Below are positions 5,924 to 12,944 of a DNA stretch of 13,889 nucleotides, piece by piece; positions within the stretch are counted from its first letter, which is position 1; every line of letters starts with the position of its first letter. The notes beneath the pieces are model-generated. The model was not told where the DNA came from. It worked only from the letters and a program-made list of their open reading frames with translations, and ran no database searches. The position numbers and the translations under genes were made by a program. Origin of the DNA: CAYLZN01 sp964387935 (GTDB taxonomy: Bacteria > Acidobacteriota > Vicinamibacteria > Vicinamibacterales > JAFNAJ01). The DNA lies in contig CAYLZN010000128.1 in assembly GCA_964387935.1 (NCBI GenBank), forward strand, positions 1 to 13,889, in the 5' to 3' direction.

Positions 5924-6847
5924 TTGCGTACCGCGTTCATCGTCAACCCAGCGGCCGGCGGTGGGCGAGCGCTGCACGCCTGGAGAGCGCTGGAAGCCGA
6001 GGCGCTCCGCGTGTGCACGCCGGCAGAGGTCGTCTTCACGACCGGGCCGCGCACGGCCCAGGCGCAGGCGTGCGACGCCGCCAGCCGTGCGACGCGGCTC
6101 GTCGCCGTCGGCGGCGACGGCACGTTCGGCGAGGTGCTGAACGGGCTGATGGCGCCGGGGTGCGTCCGCTGCCAGGCCCTGACCTTGAGCCTGATCAGCG
6201 TCGGCACGGGGCGGGACCTCGCGAGGTCGCTGCGCCTGCCGCCCGATCCGCGCGCGCAACTTGCGCGTGTCGTCGACGGGAGCCCCCATCCGTTCGACGT
6301 CGGACGCGTGAGGTATCACGAAGGCGGCGCGCCGCGCGAACGGTACTTCGCCAACGTCGCGAGCTTCGGGTTGAGCGGCGCCACCGATCGCATCATGGCG
6401 CGCCACAAGACCCGCCGGCTCCCCCCGAAGCTGGCCTTCCAGGTTGCCGTGCTGCAGGCAATGGTGGTGTATCGCAACACCCCCGTCCGATGGCGGATCG
6501 ATGCCGGCGACTGGCAGCAGTCGCGCGTCAAGCTCGGCGTGGTCTGCAACGGTCAGTACTTCGGCGCGGGCATGCGCATCGGACCGTCCGCCGTCGCCGA
6601 CGACGGGCTGCTCGAGTGGGTCGTGGTCGGAGACATCGGGCCGCTCACGCTGCTCCGCCGGCTGCCGACCGTCTATCGCGGCGACCACATCGGCCTGCCC
6701 GAGGTGTCGATCGCGCGCGGCCGCGCCGTGGAAGCCGCGCCGGTCACGCCTGACGCTGACGTGCCACTCGACATCGACGGAGAGGCGATCGGATCGCTGC
6801 CGGCGGTCTTCGACGTGATCCCACGGGCGGTGGGAGTCAGATATTGA
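5924..6847 (+). CDS. Diacylglycerol kinase / YegS-like lipid kinase
   Basis: A 307-residue protein of the DagK/YegS/LCB5 catalytic family. It begins AFIVNPAAGGGRA, the N-terminal phosphate-contact motif, then has GGDGTFGEVLNGL (GGDGT at residues 63-67, D65), the nucleotide-binding signature, and GTGRDLARSLRLP, matching the family's GTGNDFAR. The C-terminal domain carries NGQYFGAGMRIGPSA and PLDIDGEAI, also usual. It would phosphorylate a membrane lipid such as diacylglycerol at the cytoplasmic face; the substrate cannot be told. The start is a TTG: the same frame has a stop at 5906-5908 and only this codon lies before the conserved AFIVNP. It is the last gene of the operon, 15 bases after the zinc-ribbon gene. 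Confidence 0.88.
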   Translation: MRTAFIVNPAAGGGRALHAWRALEAEALRVCTPAEVVFTTGPRTAQAQACDAASRATRLVAVGGDGTFGEVLNGLMAPGCVRCQALTLSLISVGTGRDLARSLRLPPDPRAQLARVVDGSPHPFDVGRVRYHEGGAPRERYFANVASFGLSGATDRIMARHKTRRLPPKLAFQVAVLQAMVVYRNTPVRWRIDAGDWQQSRVKLGVVCNGQYFGAGMRIGPSAVADDGLLEWVVVGDIGPLTLLRRLPTVYRGDHIGLPEVSIARGRAVEAAPVTPDADVPLDIDGEAIGSLPAVFDVIPRAVGVRY

Positions 6848-6850
6848 AGG

Positions 6851-6918
6851 GCGTACGGCGTACGGCGGCGGCGGCGTACGGCCAGGAGGGCCGGCCCTTT
6901 GAGGGCCGGCCATACGGC
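6851..6918. repeat. GCGTACGGC repeats and GGCCGGCCC hairpin between convergent operons
   Basis: Three exact copies of GCGTACGGC lie at 6851-6859, 6858-6866 and 6874-6882, and a degenerate CATACGGC at 6911-6918 reaches the btuF stop codon. Between them is a strong inverted repeat. The composition and symmetry resemble dispersed intergenic repeats of the REP type; whether this one recurs in the genome cannot be seen here. Confidence 0.55.
6889..6911. terminator. Probable bidirectional terminator hairpin
   Basis: GGCCGGCCC (6889-6897) and GGGCCGGCC (6903-6911) form a 9-bp all-GC stem with the five-base loop TTTGA. It lies between the converging lipid-kinase and btuF genes, where a two-way terminator is expected. 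There is no T tract on either strand, so intrinsic termination may be weak; it could instead protect 3' ends. Confidence 0.45.
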
Positions 6919-7853
6919 TAGAGCCGCCCTGGATGCAGCGCCCGCCCGATGCCCTCGGCCGCCTGCGCCACCCGGGGACCCGCGACGAGGAATTCATCGC
7001 CGACCAGGGCGACGACACGGCCTGCGCGCACGGCCGGCACGGCACCGAGCACGCGCCAGGCGGTGGTGTCGGCGCCCGCTCCGGCGCCGATCGACGGGAT
7101 TCCGCCGGCGCCGGAGGCGCCAGGCCGCAGCTCGAGGATCACGTCCGGCGCCCGCGTGAGGATCGCCTCGCTGCTCGCGTGAACGGATTCGCGCGCGACG
7201 TCGGCGAACACGTTGTCGCCGCCCGCGAGCGTCACCAGGTCGTGCAGGAAGCCGACGCCGCCGCTGGCGAGCACCTGCCGCAGCGAGCCCGGCTCGCGAT
7301 CGATGACGATGAGCACGCGCGGCCGTGGTCGCCCCGCCACCCGGCGGCCGACGTCCGCGAGCGCGCGATCGAGGCCGGCAGCGACCCTGTCGGCGTCGGC
7401 GGCCAGGCCCACGCGCGTGCCGAGCGCCCGCATGGTCGCCATGACGTGCGCGAGGCCGCCGTGGCGGTAGTCGAACACGCCCACCGACGCGCGCTGGAGC
7501 TTCCGCCGCAGGTCGTCCTGCGACCCGTAGACGACGACCAGATCGGGCCGCAGCGCGAGAATGCGCTCCAGGTCGGGGTCGAGCAGCGCGCCCACTCTCG
7601 TCCGCGACTCCACCTCCGGCGGGTAGTGGTCGTAGCTGCTCACGCCGATCACCCTCGGCCCGGCCCCGATGGCAAACAACATCTCGGTGGCCGCCGGGAC
7701 GAGCGAGACGATGCGGCGCGCCTCCGGTGACGGCACGGGCGGGGGCCACGGTGACGACGAGCCGCGCCCGGCAACGGCCCCGAGCGTGAGCCACAGGACG
7801 ACCAGGCTGATCGCCACGTGCCGCGCGCCGCGCGCCGCCTGCCGGTGTGTCAC
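6918..7853 (-). CDS. btuF: Periplasmic corrinoid-binding protein BtuF
   Basis: A 311-residue periplasmic binding protein of the BtuF/FecB type. The N-terminus has basic residues, then a hydrophobic run (AISLVVLWLTLGAVA) for export. Next comes RRIVSLVPAATEMLFAIGAG, the classic start of the mature BtuF fold, then VGALLDPDLERILALRPDLVV, and the second lobe with VLIVIDREPGS and AGGDNVF. It has no lipobox cysteine, so it is probably soluble. It should deliver B12 to BtuC. I chose the GTG at 7853, whose GTGA overlaps the btuC stop; the frame continues open far upstream, but only as a shadow of btuC. It is the last gene of the riboswitch-controlled operon and ends in TAG at 6918-6920. Specificity for cobalamin rather than iron chelates rests on the riboswitch. 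Confidence 0.87.
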   Translation of the reverse strand: MTHRQAARGARHVAISLVVLWLTLGAVAGRGSSSPWPPPVPSPEARRIVSLVPAATEMLFAIGAGPRVIGVSSYDHYPPEVESRTRVGALLDPDLERILALRPDLVVVYGSQDDLRRKLQRASVGVFDYRHGGLAHVMATMRALGTRVGLAADADRVAAGLDRALADVGRRVAGRPRPRVLIVIDREPGSLRQVLASGGVGFLHDLVTLAGGDNVFADVARESVHASSEAILTRAPDVILELRPGASGAGGIPSIGAGAGADTTAWRVLGAVPAVRAGRVVALVGDEFLVAGPRVAQAAEGIGRALHPGRL

Positions 7854-8857
7854 GATTGCCTCACGAGCAACCACAGGAAGAACGGGCCGCCAATGACCGC
7901 CGTGATAATCCCGACCGGCAGCTCCAGAGGTGCCATCACGGTGCGGGCGACGACGTCGCACGCCACGAGGAACGCGGCGCCGATTCCGGCCGACGCCGGC
8001 AGCACGAGCCGATGATCGGCCCCCAGCACGAGTCGCACGAGGTGCGGGACGATGATCCCGATGAAGCCGATCGGCCCCCCCAGCGACACCGCGGCGCCCG
8101 TCGCGACCGACGCGGAGAAGAACGCGAGCCGCTGTGCCGCGTGCACGTCCACGCCGCGCGTCATCGCGGCTTCCGATCCCATGGCCAGCAGGTTGAGCGA
8201 CCGCATCATCCAGGCGAACGCGACGAAGGCGGCGGCCAGCAGCGGCAGTGCCGCGAGCATCGGTCCGTAGCTGCTCACGTCCAGGTCGCCCATGAGCCAC
8301 CGGACGGTCCGCAGCACATCCGCCTGGTCGGCGATGTACTGCACGAACAGGATCAGGGCCGAGAAGAAGGCGTTCAGGGTCACGCCTGCGAGCAGCAGCA
8401 CCTCGGTGGACAGCCCGCGATGCCGCACGCGCGCGAGCCAGTAGACGATGAGGACGGCCCCGATCGCTCCGGCGAAGCTGGCGAGCGGCACGGCGGCGAT
8501 TCCGCCTGCGACGGCCGCCGGCGCGAGCGTGAGCGCCAGCATGGCTCCCAGCGCCGCCCCGGCCGACACACCGAGCGTGAACGGCGTCGCCAGCGGGTTG
8601 CGCAGAAGGGCCTGCAGGACGACCCCCGAGGCCGCGAGCGCCGCGCCGACCAGCGCGCCCGCCAGCGTCCGGGGCAGGCGGGCCACGAAGAACACCTGCG
8701 CGTCGACGTTCTCGGCAAACGGCAGCGACGGGTCGAACGCGCGCGCGAGGCTGATGGACGTGGAGCCGACGAGGGGCGCGAGCAGGCAGGCGACGAGCGC
8801 GACCGCCGCAGACGCGGTCCAGACCAGCAGCCCGCGCTGGCGCAGCGTGAGACTCAT
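7850..8857 (-). CDS. btuC: B12 ABC transporter permease BtuC
   Basis: A 335-residue FecCD-family permease with about nine or ten hydrophobic segments. Recognisable family stretches are RLPRTLAGALVGAALAASGVVLQALLRNPLATPFTLGVSAGAALGA in pieces along residues 60-105, LLLAGVTLNAFFSAL in the middle, GSEAAMTRGVDV as the cytoplasmic coupling region, and GPIGFIGIIVPHLVR near the C-terminus. It forms the inner-membrane channel that works with the ATPase BtuD. The ATG at 8857-8855 overlaps the btuD stop (ATGA), and the C-terminus overlaps the btuF GTG by four bases, so the three are translationally coupled. Confidence 0.92.
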   Translation of the reverse strand: MSLTLRQRGLLVWTASAAVALVACLLAPLVGSTSISLARAFDPSLPFAENVDAQVFFVARLPRTLAGALVGAALAASGVVLQALLRNPLATPFTLGVSAGAALGAMLALTLAPAAVAGGIAAVPLASFAGAIGAVLIVYWLARVRHRGLSTEVLLLAGVTLNAFFSALILFVQYIADQADVLRTVRWLMGDLDVSSYGPMLAALPLLAAAFVAFAWMMRSLNLLAMGSEAAMTRGVDVHAAQRLAFFSASVATGAAVSLGGPIGFIGIIVPHLVRLVLGADHRLVLPASAGIGAAFLVACDVVARTVMAPLELPVGIITAVIGGPFFLWLLVRQS

Positions 8858-9711
8858 CGCACACGACCCCGTGGCAACGGCACCACCGTGAGGTGACCCG
8901 CCCCGTCGTGGTACCGCACGTCCGCGTCGACCGAATAGAGGTCGTGCACGGCCTCGCGCGTGAGCACGGTGGCCGTCGGGCCCGAGCCCAGCACGCGGCC
9001 CTCGCGCAACAGCACGAGTTCCTCGCACAACGCTGCCGCGAAGTTGAGATCGTGCGTGCAGACGACGATGGTCAGGTGACGCTCGCGGTTCAGGCGGGCC
9101 AGCAGCGCGGCCACCTCCATCTGGTAGTGAAGGTCGAGCGCCGCCGTGGGTTCGTCGAGCAGCAGCAGGCGATCCGGCGGGAACCCGCCTGGAGCGTCGC
9201 GATCGGCGCGCGGCGCGCGGTCCGTTCCCACCTCCTCGAACTGCGTCAGCGCGCTCGCGATGATCACGCGCTGGCGCTCGCCGCCGCTCAGCGTGTCGAA
9301 GGACCGGTGCGCGAGATGGAGCGTCCCGGTCGCGTCCAGCGCCCGCCGTGCCGCCTCCACATCGTCGGGACCCTCGATCTGGAACGGTCCCAGGTGCGGG
9401 TGGCGACCGGTCAGCGCGACCTCGAGGACCCGGTAGTCGAAGGCCAGGCGGGTTTCCTGCGGCACGACAGCCACCTGCCGCGCCAGGGATCGCCGGCCGA
9501 TCGTCCGCAGGTCCCTCGCGTTGAACAGCACGTGCCCGGCGCCTGGCGTCAGCACGCCGGCCAGCAGCCGCAGGAGCGTCGTCTTGCCGGAACCGTTCGG
9601 CCCCAGGATCCCGACCATCGAGCCGCGACGGATGTCGAGCGACACCCCGGCAAGGACCGGCTCGTCGCGGTAGGCGAACCCGACGTCAAGGACGCGAAGC
9701 AACGCGGACAC
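8854..9711 (-). CDS. btuD: B12 ABC transporter ATP-binding protein BtuD
   Basis: A 285-residue ABC ATPase with all key motifs: Walker A GPNGSGKTT (37-45), Q-loop Q85, signature LSGGERQ (141-147), Walker B LLLLDE (182-187), D-loop ALD (191-193) and switch H220. It powers corrinoid import through BtuC. Between the signature and Walker B there is an extra segment of roughly 20 residues (about 160-180, rich in Arg, Asp, Pro and Gly), longer than in most relatives though E. coli BtuD has a shorter one at the same site. The start is GTG at 9711-9709, which lies 26 bases inside the end of btuB. Substrate is inferred from the operon and its riboswitch. Confidence 0.9.
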   Translation of the reverse strand: MSALLRVLDVGFAYRDEPVLAGVSLDIRRGSMVGILGPNGSGKTTLLRLLAGVLTPGAGHVLFNARDLRTIGRRSLARQVAVVPQETRLAFDYRVLEVALTGRHPHLGPFQIEGPDDVEAARRALDATGTLHLAHRSFDTLSGGERQRVIIASALTQFEEVGTDRAPRADRDAPGGFPPDRLLLLDEPTAALDLHYQMEVAALLARLNRERHLTIVVCTHDLNFAAALCEELVLLREGRVLGSGPTATVLTREAVHDLYSVDADVRYHDGAGHLTVVPLPRGRVR

Positions 9712-11950
9712 CGACGATCACCGAGCGGCCGGGTGACGGGAATCCAAAGGCCTCTTCGTAGGCGCGGTCGAACAGGTTCGTCACCCTCGCCGTCAGGGAC
9801 ACTGGCTTCCAGATCGCGAGTGACGCACCGATGTCCGCCACCGCGAACCCTGGCGCCTCCACCGTGCCGCCGAACGCGCCGTAGCTTGGATCCACGTCGA
9901 GCACGTCGCCACGCGCGGTCAGGCGCGCGAAGGCCGACCATCGCGGTCTCGACGTGAGCAGCTCGAACCAACCCTGGTGGCGCGGCCGACGGATCAGGGG
10001 ATCGCCCGGCTCGAACGGCGCCGGCGCCTGGCCCGGTCGCCCGTCCACGGCGAGGACCTCCGTGTCGAGCCACGTGTAGCCCGCCCGCAGGTCGAGCCAC
10101 GTCTGCGCCCGCATCGACACCGTGGCTTCGAGCCCTCTCGCCCGGGCGTTGGCGATGTTGTCCGTGCGGTACTGGCTCGCGTTCGCGAAGTCGCGCCCGA
10201 TCGCCACGATGAGGTTGTCGTACCGGTTCCAGAACACGGTCGCGTCGGTGATCAGGCGTCCATCGAGCCACCCCTGCTCGACCCCGACATCCACGGACTG
10301 GCTGCGCTCGGGCTCGAGGTCCGGGTTATCGGTGAAGGCGATCTCGTACGCGTCGGGCGGCCTGATGCCCGTGCCGGCGCTCGCCCGCAGTCGCGTCCAC
10401 CCGACCCCACCCGTCGAGTCGTCGCGAACGAACCAGGCGAACGACGCGCGCGGGTTGGTGGATACCGTCGTCTGGGCCTCGAAGGCAGGTCGCGGAGCGA
10501 ACGGGCTCGAATCTGCCGGCACCGCCGCGCGGCGGATGTGCTCGACGCGCACACCCAGGCTGGCCGTGAAGCGAGGGCTGGCCTCGTAGCGGCCTTCAGC
10601 AAAGGTCCCGAGCACCTGCCGCGCGATTGGCATCTCACCCGCATCGGACAGGATGAAGGTGCTGCTGGCGTCCTCGTCCTGGAACTCGCTGCCGGCGCTG
10701 AACCCGAGGCGGGCGCCGAACCCCGCATCCACCTGGGCCCGGGCGTCCGCCCGCCGGGTCTCGAAACGCGAATCGCCGTAGGGACTGCGAAAGCGGCTCT
10801 CGAGATCCGCCATCGATCCCCAGCCGCGGAACCGGATCGTGGGCGAGAGCGTGAACTGGCCGCTGGCGCCGGCGGACCGATCCGTCGTCCAGCCGCGGGA
10901 GACGCGGTCCACACCGCCGAATGTCCCGTTCGGATCGCTGCCAAACGGTCCTGGATAGCCCTTCTCGGTCGATGCCCGCCGTGCGAACGACGCAAGGCTC
11001 CATCGGGAGGCGGCGAAGCGCGCGCTGCCCTGCATCACCGCTCGATCCACGTCGTCGTTGGTGACTGGTTCGCCGGTCCCCGGCGCCGACCCGGTGAAGC
11101 CGTCGCTCACGAGGCGCTCGGCGCTGCCGCCGAGTTGCCAGCGACCGAGCGTCGCGGCGCCGCCCGCCACGCCCCGCGCGGTGTCGAGGGAACCCCCTTC
11201 GAACAACGCCAGCGCCCGCGACGGTCCGCCCTGACGTGTCACGACGTGGACGACGCCGCCGATGGCGTCGGAGCCGAACACGGCGCTTTGCGGCCCCCGC
11301 ACGAACTCCAGTCGTTCCACCTCGCCGGCGGGCAGCGCGGCGAAATCGAACCCGCCGCCGAAGGCGTTCATCCGGACGCCGTCCACGAGGACGAGGGTGT
11401 AGTCGGACTCCCCGCCGCGCGGAAACACGGCCGTGAGGCCGCCGCGGCTGCCGCTCTGCGTCACCGTCACGCCGCTCGCGAGGCGAAGCAGGTCCGCCGT
11501 GGACTCGAGCTGGCGGCGCTCGACGTCCTGCGCGGTGAAGGCCGAAACGGCCGACGGCGCGGCCGACGCGGCCACTTCCACCTGGCGGGCCGAGACGATG
11601 ATCGTCTCCTCGAGCGGTGAGACGCGGAGACGCAGCGTGACCTGTCGACTGTCACCGGGCACGAGTCGCAGGCTGACGGCGTCTGCCCGGCGCCCCGGGT
11701 GGAACGCTCTCAGCACGTAATCGCCGGGCGGGAGGATAGGCAGGTTGAAGCGACCGGCGTCGTCCGACGTCGCGCTGAAGGCGACGCCGGCGCCGGTTTC
11801 GAGCGTCACCTGCACACCGGGCAGGGGGCGCTGGTCGGCATCGAGCACGGTACCCGCCAGCGAGGCGTTCGGCGCCGGGGCCTGAGCCAGGGCCAGGCCG
11901 GTCGGCACAGCGCAGAGCCAGAGGGCGAACAGGAGAATGGAACGGGGCAC
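9686..11950 (-). CDS. btuB: TonB-dependent outer-membrane receptor, BtuB-type
   Basis: A 754-residue receptor. A signal peptide (residues about 1-23, ending ALAQA) is followed by a carboxypeptidase-regulatory-like domain (about 30-110, with DDAGRFNLPILPPGDYVLRA). Then come a TonB box-like EETIIVSA (114-121), the plug with LVDGVRMN and VEFVRGPQSAVFGSDAIGGVVHVVT-type motifs, and a long beta barrel. It should move cobalamin or another corrinoid across the outer membrane using TonB energy. The GTG at 11950 is chosen because GGGAGGAGG sits just upstream; a GTG at 11989 has no such site. The last residues are VRVASRP, lacking the usual terminal aromatic of barrel proteins, and the gene end overlaps btuD by 26 bases. 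The riboswitch upstream strongly favours a B12 role. Confidence 0.88.
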   Translation of the reverse strand: MPRSILLFALWLCAVPTGLALAQAPAPNASLAGTVLDADQRPLPGVQVTLETGAGVAFSATSDDAGRFNLPILPPGDYVLRAFHPGRRADAVSLRLVPGDSRQVTLRLRVSPLEETIIVSARQVEVAASAAPSAVSAFTAQDVERRQLESTADLLRLASGVTVTQSGSRGGLTAVFPRGGESDYTLVLVDGVRMNAFGGGFDFAALPAGEVERLEFVRGPQSAVFGSDAIGGVVHVVTRQGGPSRALALFEGGSLDTARGVAGGAATLGRWQLGGSAERLVSDGFTGSAPGTGEPVTNDDVDRAVMQGSARFAASRWSLASFARRASTEKGYPGPFGSDPNGTFGGVDRVSRGWTTDRSAGASGQFTLSPTIRFRGWGSMADLESRFRSPYGDSRFETRRADARAQVDAGFGARLGFSAGSEFQDEDASSTFILSDAGEMPIARQVLGTFAEGRYEASPRFTASLGVRVEHIRRAAVPADSSPFAPRPAFEAQTTVSTNPRASFAWFVRDDSTGGVGWTRLRASAGTGIRPPDAYEIAFTDNPDLEPERSQSVDVGVEQGWLDGRLITDATVFWNRYDNLIVAIGRDFANASQYRTDNIANARARGLEATVSMRAQTWLDLRAGYTWLDTEVLAVDGRPGQAPAPFEPGDPLIRRPRHQGWFELLTSRPRWSAFARLTARGDVLDVDPSYGAFGGTVEAPGFAVADIGASLAIWKPVSLTARVTNLFDRAYEEAFGFPSPGRSVIVGVRVASRP

Positions 11951-11953
11951 GAG

Positions 11954-12005
11954 ACCTCCTCCCGGCGTGTCCTCGCGCCGGAACGCCACGCCTTCGTGGG
12001 CGTGG
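11954..12005 (-). promoter_or_regulatory. btuB ribosome binding site and possible riboswitch expression platform
   Basis: On the minus strand, a strong Shine-Dalgarno GGGAGGAGG (11963-11955) precedes the btuB GTG. Just upstream, GGCGTGG (11992-11986) can pair either with CCACGCC (12005-11999) as a 7-bp hairpin or, in part, with CACGCC (11969-11964) that touches the Shine-Dalgarno. These pairings exclude each other, as expected for a translational switch, but this is inspection only. Confidence 0.4.
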
Positions 12006-12021
12006 GGCAGAGGGTTGAAGG

Positions 12022-12205
12022 GCCCGTGCGACCAGGTCTCCTGACTTGCGGTTCGTCGCGCCGATCCGGCCTTCCCGTGCCGGCAGGCACAGTGACCGGG
12101 CCCGGACCCGAAGGCCGGGCGCCTTGAAATCGGCGCTCCCCGCTTACAGTGGCGGGACCGTGTGGGAATTCCACCCAGCTTCCCTTGATCGCCGGGAGCG
12201 GACCA
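12022..12205 (-). promoter_or_regulatory. Cobalamin riboswitch
   Basis: Read on the minus strand, this leader has the hallmarks of a B12 riboswitch in order: GGGAAGC...GGTGGAATTCCC near its 5' end, CCCGCCACTGTAAGCGGGG (12156-12138), GGTCACTGTG (12097-12088), a GGGAAGG segment, and the B12 box GCAAGTCAGGAGACCTG (12049-12033). It lies between a -10 box and the btuB start, about 80 bases ahead of the latter. Binding of adenosylcobalamin or a related form should switch off btuB and the btuDCF genes behind it. Boundaries are approximate. Confidence 0.95.
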
Positions 12206-12214
12206 GACCGGCGG

Positions 12215-12220
12215 AGTATA
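12215..12220 (-). promoter_or_regulatory. -10 element TATACT for the btu operon
   Basis: TATACT on the minus strand (12220-12215) would start transcription near 12208, a few bases before the riboswitch aptamer begins. No convincing -35 is found at 16-18 bases spacing. The same spot read on the plus strand gives TATAGC, so a weak divergent promoter towards the YjbQ gene is possible. Confidence 0.5.
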
Positions 12221-12291
12221 GCAGGTGTCGAGTTGCGACCCGTCACGGCTTTGTCATAAGATGAGGCGTTTGTTGGCTTTTCCCGGGGTTG

Positions 12292-12316
12292 CCTCGAAGG
12301 GGCGTCGCCCACGAGG
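12292..12316 (+). other. Hairpin in the leader of the YjbQ-family gene
   Basis: CCTCG (12292-12296) pairs with CGAGG (12312-12316), enclosing GGGC (12300-12303) and GCCC (12307-12310) with a three-base loop. The hairpin ends about 19 bases before the ATG at 12336 and leaves the GAGGAG ribosome binding site free. Role unknown. The rest of the 12221-12335 gap holds a TTGTCA that could be a -35 (12251-12256) without a clear partner. Confidence 0.3.
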
Positions 12317-12335
12317 TCCATTCCACGAGGAGCGC

Positions 12336-12839
12336 ATGAGCAAGAGTTCGACCGTTACGGTCCGCGAAGCCCCCGTCCTGGAGGTGGCTCAGGCCGCGAC
12401 CGGCGGCCTTACCATCCGTGGTGAGACGTTCGTAATCGAGACCGATCAGCGCATCGAGCTGCACGACTTGACCGACCGGATCATGGCCCTGGTCCGCAAG
12501 TTGAAGATCAGGGAAGGTCTGGTCAGCCTCTGGTCGATGCACACGACGTGCTGCGTCTTCATCAACGAGTTCCAGACGGCCCTGCTGCAGGACATCAGGC
12601 ACTTCCTCGAAGAGCTCGTGGCGCGCGACGCCGAGTGGCGTCACAACGACCCCGAACATTCGGACTGCGACCGGATGAACGCCGATTCCCACTTGCGGGC
12701 CATGCTGCTCGGACACAGCCTGACCCTCCAGATCAGCGGCGGCGACGTCGTGCTGGGACAGTGGCAGCGCATCCTGATGGCCGAACTGGACGGACCACGG
12801 GCCCGGACCCTGCGCGTGCAGGTCTGGGGCATCGCCTAA
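12336..12839 (+). CDS. YjbQ family protein (UPF0047; secondary thiamine-phosphate synthase family)
   Basis: A 167-residue protein with the YjbQ signature elements. These are SMHTTCCVFINEFQ (family HTT..V.INE), the histidine-rich stretch HNDPEHSDCDRMNADSHLRAMLLG, then GDVVLGQWQRILMAELDGPR and a final strand TLRVQVWG. The E. coli member was reported to have weak thiamine-phosphate synthase activity, but the true role is unclear. Metal or phosphate binding by the clustered histidines and acids is likely. The ATG at 12336 follows GAGGAG at proper spacing; the frame is open to 12225 but those extra residues are not family-like. It is slightly longer than the usual ~140 residues because of the N-terminal strand region. 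It is transcribed alone: divergent from the B12 operon and followed by a terminator. Confidence 0.85.
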   Translation: MSKSSTVTVREAPVLEVAQAATGGLTIRGETFVIETDQRIELHDLTDRIMALVRKLKIREGLVSLWSMHTTCCVFINEFQTALLQDIRHFLEELVARDAEWRHNDPEHSDCDRMNADSHLRAMLLGHSLTLQISGGDVVLGQWQRILMAELDGPRARTLRVQVWGIA

Positions 12840-12855
12840 CCTCGAATCACCTCCG

Positions 12856-12895
12856 ACGGGCGCAGCCAACACTCTCTGTCGGCTGCGCCCGTTTC
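12856..12895 (+). terminator. Rho-independent terminator after the YjbQ gene
   Basis: ACGGGCGCAGCC (12856-12867) and GGCTGCGCCCGT (12881-12892) make a perfect 12-bp stem with a 13-base loop, followed by TTTCTCGT. It begins 16 bases after the stop codon and separates this gene from mqnE. Confidence 0.85.
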
Positions 12896-12944
12896 TCGTC
12901 TGGCCCACGAAGGGCCCTCGGATCGTCGGGGCGAAGGGGCAGAG

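Noticed and set aside
5387..7045. Open frame of about 552 codons on the minus strand across the zinc-ribbon and lipid-kinase genes.
   Set aside because: It has no family motif and is antisense to conserved coding sequence; typical of high third-position GC.
7854..8864. Upstream extension of the btuF reading frame through btuC, giving a 648-residue protein.
   Set aside because: The extension is a shifted-frame shadow of btuC, with no domain, and the GTG overlapping the btuC stop gives a proper signal peptide.
9977..11620. Open frame of about 547 codons on the plus strand opposite btuB.
   Set aside because: The protein is low-complexity Arg/Ala/Gly/His-rich and matches no domain; the minus strand encodes a complete TonB-dependent receptor.
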